Part shown: positions 1 through 10,017 of the stretch, piece by piece | Numbering within the stretch: position 1 is the first letter of the stretch | How the letters are laid out: every line of letters begins with the position of its first letter | Assembly (NCBI GenBank): GCA_947496705.1 | Contig: CANMDW010000028.1 | Location: 1-64,000 of the forward strand | Direction: 5' to 3' | DNA length: 64,000 nucleotides | DNA from: an uncultured Aquimarina sp. | GTDB lineage: Bacteria > Bacteroidota > Bacteroidia > Flavobacteriales > Flavobacteriaceae | Program-made: the position numbers and the translations under genes | The notes under the pieces: generated by a model | What the model saw: only the letters and a program-made list of their open reading frames with translations | What the model was told of the DNA's origin: nothing | Database searches by the model: none

Positions 1-3000
1 TATGATGGGTTGGGAAGACCCAAGCAGCAGATCGCGATCAAAGCCACACCTTCAGAAAAAGACCTGGTCACCCATATTGATTATGATGACTATGGAAGAC
101 AGGATAAAGAGTATTTACCCTTTGCATCCAATGGCACTTCCGGAGCATATAAACCGGTAAATGTAGCCAATGACATTAACAGCTATTACCAAAATACATA
201 TCCTGATGACTTTACCGGGGTAGCGCTGGCCAATGTCAATGCCTATAACCAAAGTATTTTTGAACCTTCTCCGCTCAATCGTGTATTGGAACAAGGCGCC
301 CCAGGGAAAGACTGGAAAGCCAATCCCAATAGCAACACCGATCATACCATCAAATTTGATTGGGATACCAATACAGCCAATGAAGTTCCTTTATTTTTAA
401 TTAAGAAATTTGAAGATGATGATATTCTTTATCCCTATAATAGTGGATTCTACAATCCCGGAGAACTGTATGTCACCATCACCAAAAACGAAAACTGGAA
501 ACCGGGCCAGACATATTCAAACGATCATACCACAAGAGAATACAGAGATAAATTAAATCGTGTGGTATTGAAAAGAACGTACGACAAAAATCAAAAACAT
601 GATACACATTATGTCTACGACGACTACAACAACCTTACCTTTGTGATCCCTCCAAAAACAAAAATACACAATATCATAGACTGGGATTATGAGGGATTGG
701 ATTATGATGAAATAGAAAACTTTTGCTATCAATACCGTTATGACCATCGCAATCGGTTGATCAAAAAAAAGATCCCCGGCAAAGGTTGGGAATATATCCT
801 CTATAATACCCTGGATCAACCCGTGTTAACCCAGGACGAAAACCAACGAAAAAACAATGAATGGCTCTTTAACAAATATGACGCTTTTGGCCGGGTCGTC
901 TATACAGGAAAGCTTACTGATAGCAAATATATGTACCAATTGCAATCAGAAATCAATAATACCAATAGCTATACTTTATGGGAAGAACGCACCGGGGTAG
1001 CTACTATTGACAGTACCACGATCTACTATAGCAATACTGCCTTTCCGACTACAAATATTGAATTATATACCATCACCTATTATGATGCGTATGGGTTTAA
1101 TATAGAAGGGCTCACCCATCCGGGTACGGTATTTGGTGTACCGGTAAGTGACCAAACCAGAACTCTGGTTACCGGAAGCAAGGTCAGAACGCTGGAAACC
1201 GATCATTGGACTACAGAAGTACCATATTATGACAAAAAAGGGCGGCCGATCTATGTCGCCAGTAAGAATGAGTACTTTAATACTATCAATATAGCAGAAA
1301 CCCAACTGGATTTTGCAGGCAAGGTATTACAAACCAAAACCACCCACACCAAAGGCAGTAATGCAGCTATAGTGACCCTTGATACATTTCAATACGATCA
1401 TATAGGCAGACATCTTACCCATACTCAAAAGATCAACGATCAGGAAACCGAGCAAATAGCTGCTAACGATTACGACGAGTTAGGACAACTCATCACCAAA
1501 AAAGTTGGAGGACTAGCTTCCTCCCCCATTGGCAGAGGTGGCTCCGGTAATGGAGGGGGTCAGGGGGCCGGGTTACAAACCATCAATTACTCCTACAACG
1601 TGCGCGGCTGGCTCAAAAACATAAACGATGTTAACGATTTGGGAAATGATTTGTTTTCTTTCGGGATAAATTATAACTTACTTACAGAAAACTTAACCCA
1701 AAAAGCTTTGTATAACGGTAACATCAGCGAAACGATCTGGAAAACGGCCAATGACCCTGTCAAAAGGGCTTATGGATATACTTATGATGCGCTCAGTCGA
1801 ATTAAAGCTGCCAGGTATAAGCAATCCGGATACAGTACCTCCTACGATTATGATAAAAATGGAAATCTTACCTTTTTGGAACGGGATTTTTATAGTGATG
1901 CGTTAGGATATCAGGATCGTATAGAATATGTGTATCACTATACAGGCAATAGGCTAACTTCGTTAAATACCTATCAGGAAGATACTGGAGAACGCACCAC
2001 ACGAAACTATACCTTTGACGATAATGGAAATGTAACGACTGACGATAGCAAACTCATAAGTGGGATGGTTTACAATCATCTCAACCTACCTACACGAGTA
2101 AGTATTGACTTTGATGCCGAAGGATATATTGAATATACCTATAACGCCAATGGTATAAAGCAATCAAAAAAAGTAGTGGCGGTAGATAACAATAGCGTTC
2201 CTATAGTGACTGAGTACGCAGGCAACTTTGTCTATAAAGATGGTATTCTGGAATTCTTTAATCACCCCGAAGGCTATGTAGAACCAGATGGTAATAACTT
2301 TAAGTATACCTATCAATACAAAGATCATTTAGGCAATGTAAGACTATCCTACTCCGATAGTGATAATGATGGCGTTGTGGATGTTGTACAGAATACAACC
2401 GATGTTGACGGCGATGGTGATAATGCTCACGAGATTAAAGAAGTGAAGGATTACTATCCTTTTGGGATGCAGATTAACTATGGGTCGAATCACCCAAATT
2501 CTTTGATTACCGGTAGAGACCATAATTATGGTTATAATGGTAAAGAAGAAAATGATGAGTTGGGTCTAAAATGGCTGGATTTTGGCGCCAGAAATTATGA
2601 TCCTGAAATTGGGAGATGGTTTAATATAGACCCTATGGCTGAAAAATATTATGATAAATCAAATTATATCTATTCCTTAAATAACCCTGTTTTCTTTGTT
2701 GACCCGGATGGGCAAGAAGTGGATGTGACTGAATTATTAAGAAAAGGAGGTAAAAATGAGTTATATCTCTTGATAAATTTGATGGCGAACTTATCCGAAA
2801 TCTCTGGTAAATCAATAAGTGTTAATACAGATAAAGATGAAAAATCTACTCTTACGGCTGATGAATGTGGTGACACCTCAGGATGTAGTGATAGTGCAAG
2901 TTCATATGTTGATCATCTTCTTGGTAGTGAAGAATCAATAAAAGTATATAGCACAAATAATGGTACTGCTACAACACGTCAACGAGGAACCGACTATGTT

Positions 3001-3387
3001 GGATTAGATGCTAAACAGATTTATGGTATGGAGAAGGCTCTGGAAGATAATAATGTTGATCGTAGAGCAGTTAATGTCGGTATGGTATTTTTGCATGAAA
3101 GTTTACACACTAAAACAGGTGCTCAATATTTTAATAGTGATGCTGATAAAAAGGAAAAAAACAGTAGAGGGGTTTTCCCTGATCCCATTGGAAAAAATGC
3201 AAAATCAGAAGCAGGTCCAACAACTAAAAGAGTAAATAAATTCAGAAATGAAATAGGCGCACCAATTAGATATATTTATGGTAATACGGCTGGGACTATA
3301 TATTTGCAAGTTGATGGAACAAAAAAACAAATTAAGTATACCAAACAATCAATACCCGATTCTTATAAAAATAAAAAAATAAATTAA
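1..3387 (+). CDS. RHS-repeat polymorphic toxin with zincin-like C-terminus (5' end outside window)
   Basis: The frame is already open at base 1 (YDGLGRPKQ, the pattern seen in DUF6443-type N-terminal regions of Bacteroidota RHS proteins), so the start lies upstream and the TTG at 10 is not a start. About 1,125 residues are visible. Many YD-type repeats (YDYDKNGNL, YTYDALSR) form the RHS shell, with a Gly-rich linker near residue 515. The conserved core motif YYPFGM is near residue 815 and the GRWFNIDP...DPDG end of the core is near 870-900. After DPDG the sequence becomes unique, as expected of a swappable toxin tip, and carries HESLH near residue 1029, a canonical HExxH zinc-peptidase motif. 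The stop overlaps the next start (TAATG), which implies translational coupling to an immunity gene. Substrate unknown. Confidence 0.85.
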   Translation, partial: YDGLGRPKQQIAIKATPSEKDLVTHIDYDDYGRQDKEYLPFASNGTSGAYKPVNVANDINSYYQNTYPDDFTGVALANVNAYNQSIFEPSPLNRVLEQGAPGKDWKANPNSNTDHTIKFDWDTNTANEVPLFLIKKFEDDDILYPYNSGFYNPGELYVTITKNENWKPGQTYSNDHTTREYRDKLNRVVLKRTYDKNQKHDTHYVYDDYNNLTFVIPPKTKIHNIIDWDYEGLDYDEIENFCYQYRYDHRNRLIKKKIPGKGWEYILYNTLDQPVLTQDENQRKNNEWLFNKYDAFGRVVYTGKLTDSKYMYQLQSEINNTNSYTLWEERTGVATIDSTTIYYSNTAFPTTNIELYTITYYDAYGFNIEGLTHPGTVFGVPVSDQTRTLVTGSKVRTLETDHWTTEVPYYDKKGRPIYVASKNEYFNTINIAETQLDFAGKVLQTKTTHTKGSNAAIVTLDTFQYDHIGRHLTHTQKINDQETEQIAANDYDELGQLITKKVGGLASSPIGRGGSGNGGGQGAGLQTINYSYNVRGWLKNINDVNDLGNDLFSFGINYNLLTENLTQKALYNGNISETIWKTANDPVKRAYGYTYDALSRIKAARYKQSGYSTSYDYDKNGNLTFLERDFYSDALGYQDRIEYVYHYTGNRLTSLNTYQEDTGERTTRNYTFDDNGNVTTDDSKLISGMVYNHLNLPTRVSIDFDAEGYIEYTYNANGIKQSKKVVAVDNNSVPIVTEYAGNFVYKDGILEFFNHPEGYVEPDGNNFKYTYQYKDHLGNVRLSYSDSDNDGVVDVVQNTTDVDGDGDNAHEIKEVKDYYPFGMQINYGSNHPNSLITGRDHNYGYNGKEENDELGLKWLDFGARNYDPEIGRWFNIDPMAEKYYDKSNYIYSLNNPVFFVDPDGQEVDVTELLRKGGKNELYLLINLMANLSEISGKSISVNTDKDEKSTLTADECGDTSGCSDSASSYVDHLLGSEESIKVYSTNNGTATTRQRGTDYVGLDAKQIYGMEKALEDNNVDRRAVNVGMVFLHESLHTKTGAQYFNSDADKKEKNSRGVFPDPIGKNAKSEAGPTTKRVNKFRNEIGAPIRYIYGNTAGTIYLQVDGTKKQIKYTKQSIPDSYKNKKIN

Positions 3388-3923
3388 TGAGATTTAGATT
3401 AGTATTTGTTTTTCTACTCTTTTCTTTAACGAATTGTCAAAAAGGCAAAATCTGTTTTGAAAAAGATGATAAGTTGATAATTAAAAAATGTATTGATAAA
3501 ATTCTGGAAACTAGTGAAGGTAAACAGGTAAAAGATTGTTATTTGGTTCGGCCATATCTTGACACTTTATCTTTGACTAGCTATTCTAAAGAAGAAAATA
3601 AAATTTTATTAGATAATATTAACTTTAACAATGAGGAATTATTGACAATTCGAAAGGATACCGTATTAAAATGTCAAAATTCTTATATTGAAGTTTTGGC
3701 AGACTTATCTATTTGTGATGAAAGTTATACCATTTTTAGTACAACTAAAATATATGATAATCTGGTACAGATTAGATTAGTTGATCATTATGAAAGTATA
3801 GATATTAACCAGATAAGAGATAAATTTGCCATTAGACCAAACCAAATATTTGAATATATTTTTATTATCCGTAGAAATGGAGAAGTAGATGTTTTATTAC
3901 AAAACGACGTTTTCTATGATTGA
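3387..3923 (+). CDS. Putative lipoprotein immunity protein of the upstream RHS toxin
   Basis: A 178-residue protein with a short hydrophobic leader ending in a lipobox-like LTNC, so it should be exported and lipidated. The start ATG shares one base with the RHS stop, the tight coupling usual for toxin/immunity pairs. I recognise no domain; the body is a small mixed protein rich in Asp, Ile and Lys, with lower GC than the RHS shell upstream, typical of exchanged immunity genes. An immunity role is inferred from position only. Export would suit a toxin acting in the periplasm or at the cell surface. Confidence 0.6.
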   Translation: MRFRLVFVFLLFSLTNCQKGKICFEKDDKLIIKKCIDKILETSEGKQVKDCYLVRPYLDTLSLTSYSKEENKILLDNINFNNEELLTIRKDTVLKCQNSYIEVLADLSICDESYTIFSTTKIYDNLVQIRLVDHYESIDINQIRDKFAIRPNQIFEYIFIIRRNGEVDVLLQNDVFYD

Positions 3924-4248
3924 AAAAAAACCGCTACCGCACGAATCTTTCGTGTGGTAAGCTAGAGCTCTCCGAAGAATGATTACATAAAAAACGAGCT
4001 GCTGCGCGAAGTTTGTAACTTCGTGCAATAACAATATTGAGAAAAGCTGAGATCATAATGGTAGTTTATAACTACCTAGCGTAAATTTTCATTGGAACCC
4101 GATTTCTTCGAAGTATGTGTGGTCTGCGAATACTTGCCTGGCGGCAGACAGGTTTGCAATCAGAGATGATATAAAATCATAAAACCAGATTGCGCAGAAA
4201 TGTTTTCCATCCCGAGTACCAAAGAAGAAGTAATATTCTAACACTAAA
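3924..4248. other. Gene-free stretch with several short hairpins
   Basis: No credible ORF. Three strong small hairpins follow the immunity gene: around 3937-3957 (ccgcacgaa / ttcgtgtgg), around 4015-4037 (gcgcgaagtt / aacttcgtgc) and around 4060-4076 (ggtagtt / aactacc). Near 4135-4155 there is a REP-like palindromic piece (ttgcctggcggcagacagg) of a type common in Flavobacteriaceae. The first hairpin may terminate the RHS/immunity transcript, but it lacks a clear T-run. Confidence 0.5.
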
Positions 4249-4280
4249 AAAGCTTCAAAGAACAATCTCTTTGAAGCTTT
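4249..4280 (-). terminator. Rho-independent terminator of the beta-barrel gene
   Basis: A 13-bp perfect stem (aaagcttcaaaga / tctttgaagcttt) with a 6-base loop, followed on the minus strand by a T-run. It lies just past the stop of the outer-membrane protein gene. Confidence 0.85.
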
Positions 4281-4305
4281 AAACAAACAAAAATGCAGGA
4301 CAACG

Positions 4306-5004
4306 CTATAAATAAAACCGGATTCCTGCCGAGAAATCCAGTCGGATCAGGTCGTCCTGGTTATCGCTTTCCAACAGTTCGGTACGCTCTACTGATCTTT
4401 CCTTCACCGTAATTTCAGAAAGCCTGCCAAAAAGCAAGGAAATTTGTGCGCCTATGGCTATCGATTCCGATAGTTTATAATCATAGGCAAAATCTACGGT
4501 AGCGCCAAAAGTGTCACCAGTAATTTCTATAGGTCGGTTTACTGCCAGAGATTCATTTTTGTATCCCATATATCCCGCTCCAAAGCTCCCGAAAACAGCA
4601 TGCTCATTATCATAAGGAATAAAATTCACGATATACATCACTCCTGCAAAGGTGATGGTAATATCATCAGATATCGTTCCTACTGCCGAACCGCCATCTT
4701 CAAACTCGACCAAAACATTATCTAAAGACTCTTTGGAGGTAAAAGCAGTATACTTTAGACCCAAACCCCAATTGGGCCTAATGAAATAAGCAGCATCAAT
4801 ACCTATGTTAAACCCCGATTTTAACTTTCTTGCATAGTCCTTAAAATCGGAAGGAATATTATCTAATTTGCCCAATCGATAACTGTAACCGGCCTGTGCC
4901 GATATTCTAAATCTGTGGTCAGAAGTCTGACGATTGCTTTGGTGTTGCGCTATCCCCATATAGGATACAAAAAATACTGCCGTAAAAAGAATGATTTTTT
5001 TCAT
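4306..5004 (-). CDS. Outer-membrane beta-barrel protein
   Basis: From the ATG at 5004 the product is 232 residues: an N-terminal Sec signal (MKKIILFTAVFFVSYMGIAQ) followed by alternating hydrophobic strands and a C-terminus ending in aromatic/leucine (GIRFYL), as in small OmpA-like or porin-family barrels of Bacteroidota. The open frame extends 35 codons further upstream, but the signal peptide decides the start. Motifs such as AGYSYRLGKLDN and GLKYTAF fit the 'outer membrane beta-barrel' family. It is monocistronic: a strong terminator follows and an empty intergenic region precedes it. Function beyond membrane location is not visible. Confidence 0.75.
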   Translation of the reverse strand: MKKIILFTAVFFVSYMGIAQHQSNRQTSDHRFRISAQAGYSYRLGKLDNIPSDFKDYARKLKSGFNIGIDAAYFIRPNWGLGLKYTAFTSKESLDNVLVEFEDGGSAVGTISDDITITFAGVMYIVNFIPYDNEHAVFGSFGAGYMGYKNESLAVNRPIEITGDTFGATVDFAYDYKLSESIAIGAQISLLFGRLSEITVKERSVERTELLESDNQDDLIRLDFSAGIRFYL

Positions 5005-5480
5005 GTGTTTTATGGTTTTAAGGTTGTTATATAAAACACAATAATAGTAGTTCCCAGTTTCATTTTTTGAAACTGGGTAAAAAAATTTCCAAAAAATAAA
5101 TACTGGCAAGTTTAACGGTTACAAAAAAGCTTTATATGTATAGATTTGCCTCTTGGCCCTCTACCCGATAGCCTATTCTATGCATAAAAACTATTTGAGC
5201 AATGTATCGCTTGATCAAAAGCAAAAAAAAATTGAATGTCCACAATCCCCTATATAAAATATTTTCTTCTCCCCTGCCCGACTTTGTCATTCAGGCGGGC
5301 TTTAGTCCCGATAGCTATCGGGAGGGGTCAAAAAGAAAATACATAAAATTCCATTATTTCCCCTGAACTCTACCCTGCCTTTGTAGGATACAGGCTGTAG
5401 AGGGCAGAGGTGTTTTTGACACCTTTTACTATTTGTGGGTACCGTAGCTTATCGGCAGAGGCAACGCCCGGAGCCAAAAA
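5005..5480. other. Intergenic region with a palindromic repeat, no gene
   Basis: 476 bp without a supportable ORF. It holds the promoter region of the beta-barrel gene, the 16-bp palindrome at 5307-5322 and AT-rich filler. Nothing else stands out. Confidence 0.6.
5307..5322. repeat. Palindromic repeat CCCGATAGCTATCGGG
   Basis: A perfect 16-bp palindrome. Close relatives occur at 20566-20581, 28383-28398 (one base changed) and inside the terminator at 33284-33314. It looks like a small dispersed REP-like element. Confidence 0.75.
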
Positions 5481-6212
5481 TCACTTAAAATAATCCAGCA
5501 GCGTTCCTTTTTTTGAAGAAGACACCGCCAGTTCTTTACCAGAAGAAAGTACAACACTACCCCCCTTCCCTTTTCTATAGCGTATAATCCTGTTTACATT
5601 TACCAGGTAGCTTTTATGGGTCCTTACAAAACCATAGACATGTAAGGATTCTTCAAAATATTTAAGGGTCTTGCTTACTAGTTTTTGTCCTTTATCCAGA
5701 TAGATTTTGGTATAGTTATCATCTGCTTCACAATATACAATGTCAGAAATCTGTAATACCTCAAAACCGTCCTGCTGGGGAATAGTGATCTTACCTTCGG
5801 CCGTCTTTACTTTGGGTACCAATACTGCATCCTGTAGCGCTGCCTCACGTTGTTTGATATGACCCACATGGTCTACAGCTTTGATCAGGTTATCTATTGC
5901 AATGGGTTTTAACAAATAATAGGTGGCCTGCGCATTTAAAGCATCTACCGCATAATGGTCATATGCAGTGACAAACACAATTTCGAAGGCTCTGTCGGGT
6001 ACCTGTTCCAGCAGATCAAAAGCATTACCATAAGGCATTTCTACATCCAGGAATAATAAATCGGGAGTATGAGACTCCAGTAGCACTAAGGTCTCCTGCA
6101 CGCTGGCGGCTTCCCCCAAAATACTCACCGAAGGACAATACTTACCCAAATAATTATTGAGGATAGCCCTGCTATTTGCTTCGTCGTCTACTATGATTGC
6201 TGTTAAATTCAT
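5481..6212 (-). CDS. LytTR-family response regulator
   Basis: 243 residues from the ATG at 6212; a TTG three codons upstream is less likely. The N-terminal receiver domain shows the acidic pair (VDDE), the phospho-acceptor Asp in LFLDVEMPYG and the conserved Lys in YYLLKPI. The C-terminal half is a LytTR DNA-binding domain (VYCEADDNYTKIYL, VRTHKSYLVNVNRI). It lies six bases downstream of the kinase gene stop, so the two form an operon and a cognate pair. Target genes cannot be read from the sequence. Confidence 0.9.
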   Translation of the reverse strand: MNLTAIIVDDEANSRAILNNYLGKYCPSVSILGEAASVQETLVLLESHTPDLLFLDVEMPYGNAFDLLEQVPDRAFEIVFVTAYDHYAVDALNAQATYYLLKPIAIDNLIKAVDHVGHIKQREAALQDAVLVPKVKTAEGKITIPQQDGFEVLQISDIVYCEADDNYTKIYLDKGQKLVSKTLKYFEESLHVYGFVRTHKSYLVNVNRIIRYRKGKGGSVVLSSGKELAVSSSKKGTLLDYFK

Positions 6213-6217
6213 ATGCT

Positions 6218-8458
6218 TCAAATTTTGTAATGCTTGCTTAATGTATCCTTCTTAAGCAGTAATTTTACCTGGGTACCTTCGGTATTATCTTCCAGGTCAG
6301 AAATAAAGACATCTACCTTGTCCTTATACATTTTATTAAGGATCGCTATTCTTTTTTTGATGTTACCCATCCCCCGGGATCTTTGTAATTTTTGATTCAG
6401 GGTTTTTAATTCTTTGGATTTTTTACGCCCGATACCATTATCTGTAATGATAATCTCTATACTATGGGAGGTCTTTTTTTGAAAATGAATAGACAGTATT
6501 CCTTTTTCAGACTTATACCGTAAACCATGCCATACTGCATTTTCTACATAAGGCTGAAGCAGCATCGGGGGGATCATATACTCACCAACATCAATTTGGG
6601 GATCTACCTCAACGGTATAATCAAACTTATCCTGAAACCTAAAATGCTCGAGTTGTACATACAATTTCAACAATTCGATCTCTTTTTCCAGCGGAATAAA
6701 ATCTTCTTCGCTATTCTCCAGCACTGCCCGCATCAATAAAGAAAAGTCGGTAAGATATCGATTTGCTGTGCGTTCGTCGTTGGTTGCGATAAACGTATTT
6801 ACAGAATTCAATGCATTAAAAATAAAATGAGGATTCATTTGAGAACGAAGCGATTTGAGCGCCAACAAATTATTGGCGTATCGCTGCTGCTTCATATTGC
6901 GAAACATCAGATATGCGGCCAGCAACAATAAAATGGTAAGGCCAACTAAAAAATAAATCACGATCTGCTGTCGTAAACTCTGCTGGTTGACCAATTCTTG
7001 TGAAGCAAATGCCAGTTCGTATCGGGTTTCATTCAATTCTCTGTCTTTCTCCAGGGTAGCAATGCGGTTTGCTCTCTGGGCCAGTTCTCTGCTGAAACGG
7101 GCTGCCTGGGATATTTCCTGCTCTTTTTGGATATACAGTTTATCGACAATCACTTCATACTCTTCAAAAGCCTCTGATGCTTTTTTTAATTCTCCTCTTT
7201 CTCTGTATACCTCTCCCAATTTTCTGGTGGCATCTTTTTGAACAATCAGATCATTCTTTGATTCGGCCTCTTTGATACTTTCGTCCAGATAGGTGATCGC
7301 TTCGTCATATTTTTCCTGGGCAGCAAAGGCACTGGCAATCTTATAATTCTGTACCTGGGATTTTAAGGATTGGTCGTCATCGACAGATGGTTCTACTGCA
7401 TCGACAGGTTCTTCTTCTATCTCCTGAATATCTTCAAGCGCCTCTTTTCTTAATTGTATCTCTTTGTCAAAACTATTGCTTCGGTTATAAAAATCGGCAG
7501 CTACACTTCGTTGTTTGGCAGCCACTTTTTTATTCTTTCGCTGTGCCAATTGCACCGAATTATCCAGATATTCTTCTGCGTCGGCTATATTTCCTTGCTG
7601 TTGCAGCACCCCGGCCAGTTTAGAATTTAATGAGATCACTTTATCATCTTGTCCTTTTCTTTGGCTAATCGGAAGTGCCTTATTATAATTATTTACCGCT
7701 TCGGCAGAATTTTGCAATCCTACATAACTATCTCCCAATCCTTCATATACAAGAATTTTTTGATTCGCGGTTAATCTGGATTTCTGCAATTGGCCAAAAG
7801 TATTGAGGGCACTTTGATAGTTTTTACTTTCCAGCTGTGCGACTCCCAACTTGATCTTTACATCGGTATTGTATTTATTATCCAGGCTAATCAGATAATT
7901 ACTTTCAGCCAGATCTGGTTGTTTCCAATGCTTGTAGATATCTGCCAACGACTCAAATAGTTCGGCTTTCTTTTCATTGGCTGCGGGATCATCATCTCGT
8001 ACCGTTTCCAAAGCATTGGTAATATATCCTATACTCGTTGCTGCATCTTTTTTTAAAGAACTTTTTGCCGCTTTCAGGTTTTCCTGATAATTTGATTCTT
8101 GTAATCTTCGATTTGAGGCTTCCTTTTTGGTTTCAAGCGGGTTATCTTCAACCAAAACATCAATTCTCTGGCCATCTTTAATCGTATGAAGCACCGTATT
8201 AAAACTATCATGACTAATCATGAGTTCATCTCCCATATAAGCATTCACTCTAAAATCGCCGAATACATCGGTAGTTCCGATGACTCTTCCATCTATGGTT
8301 ATTTCTGCATCTTTAATCGGCTTTCGGGTGTTTTTTTCTTTTACAGAACCTTTAATACTTACAGATGATGCCGGTTGACTAGCTGTAGATCTTTCTTGCC
8401 CCATAACCCATGCAGGAAGTAACCAAAGAAATACTATGATCAGACCTATCTTCTTCAT
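6218..8458 (-). CDS. Sensor histidine kinase with carboxypeptidase-regulatory-like and TPR domains
   Basis: 746 residues. In order: signal peptide (about 1-21); a CarboxypepD-reg-like Ig fold (about 33-107; SIKGSVKEKNTRKPI, TTDVFGDFRV); a TPR region (about 150-440); a coiled-coil stretch rich in Glu/Arg; one transmembrane helix (IVIYFLVGLTILLLLAAYLM, about 495-515); a LytS/YehU-type His_kinase domain with the phospho-His in QMNPHFIFNALNSV; and a HATPase region (DNGIGRKKS). The sensory part faces the periplasm and the kinase the cytoplasm. It is cotranscribed with the LytTR regulator. This layout is frequent in Bacteroidota. Ligand unknown. Confidence 0.9.
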   Translation of the reverse strand: MKKIGLIIVFLWLLPAWVMGQERSTASQPASSVSIKGSVKEKNTRKPIKDAEITIDGRVIGTTDVFGDFRVNAYMGDELMISHDSFNTVLHTIKDGQRIDVLVEDNPLETKKEASNRRLQESNYQENLKAAKSSLKKDAATSIGYITNALETVRDDDPAANEKKAELFESLADIYKHWKQPDLAESNYLISLDNKYNTDVKIKLGVAQLESKNYQSALNTFGQLQKSRLTANQKILVYEGLGDSYVGLQNSAEAVNNYNKALPISQRKGQDDKVISLNSKLAGVLQQQGNIADAEEYLDNSVQLAQRKNKKVAAKQRSVAADFYNRSNSFDKEIQLRKEALEDIQEIEEEPVDAVEPSVDDDQSLKSQVQNYKIASAFAAQEKYDEAITYLDESIKEAESKNDLIVQKDATRKLGEVYRERGELKKASEAFEEYEVIVDKLYIQKEQEISQAARFSRELAQRANRIATLEKDRELNETRYELAFASQELVNQQSLRQQIVIYFLVGLTILLLLAAYLMFRNMKQQRYANNLLALKSLRSQMNPHFIFNALNSVNTFIATNDERTANRYLTDFSLLMRAVLENSEEDFIPLEKEIELLKLYVQLEHFRFQDKFDYTVEVDPQIDVGEYMIPPMLLQPYVENAVWHGLRYKSEKGILSIHFQKKTSHSIEIIITDNGIGRKKSKELKTLNQKLQRSRGMGNIKKRIAILNKMYKDKVDVFISDLEDNTEGTQVKLLLKKDTLSKHYKI

Positions 8459-8765
8459 TATACACTGTCTTAAATTAAAATCTAAAAAATTAAGTACACA
8501 TACCTTAAACCATTTCTACGGGGAGAAAATGAAAGATTAAAAAAGAAATGTGTAAAATATAAACTAGGTAAACTTAATCCATTTAAGTGGGATAATAAAA
8601 TTCGTATCCTCTGATTATAATGATTTACAGTACTTTTTCATCACAAAAAAGAAGGATCCCTAATCAAAGAAGTACGTTTACTCAATCACATGAGTCTCTC
8701 CCTCATTATACATTTTTAATCAAAAAAGATGGGCATAGTTTTACTGAAATAAAAAATAGAAAACC
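8459..8765. other. Divergent intergenic region, no gene
   Basis: 307 bp, AT-rich, between the minus-strand kinase operon and the plus-strand VWA gene. It must hold both promoters, but I see no convincing TAnnTTTG box and no conserved structure. Confidence 0.5.
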
Positions 8766-9938
8766 ATGAAAACATTTTTTGTATGGAGTATCCTGGGCTT
8801 ATTTACTTACACTTCTTGTAATGCAAATAACCGATCAAACTCTGAAATCGCATTCAATAAAGAAAAAACACATGAAATACTTACTACCAAAACAGATCCA
8901 AATACCCGTAACATTCAGGTGGCTTTACTATTGGATACCAGTAATAGTATGGACGGGCTTATTGATCAGGCCAAGGCACAATTGTGGGAGATCGTAAACG
9001 AGCTCTCATATGCCAAATGCGGGCACCATAAAATAAAACTGCAGATTGCTTTATATGAGTATGGCAATGATGGATTATCTTCAAGAGAAGGGTACGTCAG
9101 GCAAGTATTGCCATTTTCTGAGGATTTGGATGAAATCTCAAAAGAACTGTTTGCATTGACCACTAATGGTGGTGAAGAATGGTGTGGCAAGGTAATCAAC
9201 ACCTCGATCAAACAGCTGGATTGGAAAAAAAATGACGATCACCTGAAATTGATTTTCATTGCTGGTAATGAACCTTTTACCCAGGGGCCAGTAAGCTATA
9301 AAGATGCGGCAACAGATGCGCTGGAAAAAGATATCACTATAAACACTATTTTTTGTGGAGATTATCGACAAGGTATCAACACCATGTGGAAACACGGAGC
9401 AGATATTACGCATGGAGAATATAGCGCCATAGACCATAATCGCGAAACCGTGCATATTGTGACACCTTATGATGATATTATTCTTCAGTTAAATCATAAA
9501 TTAAACAATACGTATATCCATTATGGCAGTCATGGTGCACAAAAAAGAAAGTTACAGGCAGAGCAGGATAGTAATGCCGAATCTTACAGCCCGGCCAATG
9601 CAGTAAGCAGAACCGTGAGTAAAAGTTCTGGTTTCTATAAAAACAGAAGCTGGGATCTGGTAGATGCCGTAGAGGATGAATCTTTTGAGATAGAAGAAGT
9701 AGCAGAAGAGCAACTACCCGAGGAATTGAGAAAAAAATCTAAAAGTGAGCTAAAACGATATATCGCCGAGAAAAGTGAAGCACGAAAAGATATACAACAA
9801 GAAATACAGGAATTGAATAAGAAACGCGTAGAGTATATCAAAAGTAATCGTAAAAAAGACGATACCAATCTCGAAGCTGCACTATTAAATGCTATCAAAA
9901 AGCAAGGGAGAAAAAAATCTTTTTCCTGGGAAAAATAA
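8766..9938 (+). CDS. VWA-domain lipoprotein
   Basis: 390 residues. The leader ends in YTSC, a lipobox, so the protein should be anchored in an envelope membrane. A von Willebrand A domain follows (about residues 45-250): VALLLDTSNSMDG gives the MIDAS DxSxS signature, and TTNGGEEWCG supplies the later MIDAS Thr region. The C-terminal third (about 300-390) is highly charged with a coiled-coil look (EARKDIQQEIQELNKKRVEY). Such proteins bind metal and protein partners; the role here is unknown. The rhodanese gene follows 80 bp downstream on the same strand and may be cotranscribed. Confidence 0.8.
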   Translation: MKTFFVWSILGLFTYTSCNANNRSNSEIAFNKEKTHEILTTKTDPNTRNIQVALLLDTSNSMDGLIDQAKAQLWEIVNELSYAKCGHHKIKLQIALYEYGNDGLSSREGYVRQVLPFSEDLDEISKELFALTTNGGEEWCGKVINTSIKQLDWKKNDDHLKLIFIAGNEPFTQGPVSYKDAATDALEKDITINTIFCGDYRQGINTMWKHGADITHGEYSAIDHNRETVHIVTPYDDIILQLNHKLNNTYIHYGSHGAQKRKLQAEQDSNAESYSPANAVSRTVSKSSGFYKNRSWDLVDAVEDESFEIEEVAEEQLPEELRKKSKSELKRYIAEKSEARKDIQQEIQELNKKRVEYIKSNRKKDDTNLEAALLNAIKKQGRKKSFSWEK

Positions 9939-10017
9939 ATTCAAAACTGTGAACTCGTCTTGAATTTTCTATTCTATTGATAGAATCAGGAAACAAGCCG
10001 TTTAAAATAACAATATC

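Noticed and set aside
553..819. Antisense ORFs within the RHS gene
   Set aside because: They are shadows of codon bias in the repeat-rich RHS frame.
4089..4286. 65-residue minus-strand ORF
   Set aside because: It runs through the terminator hairpin and a REP-like repeat and has no protein-like features.
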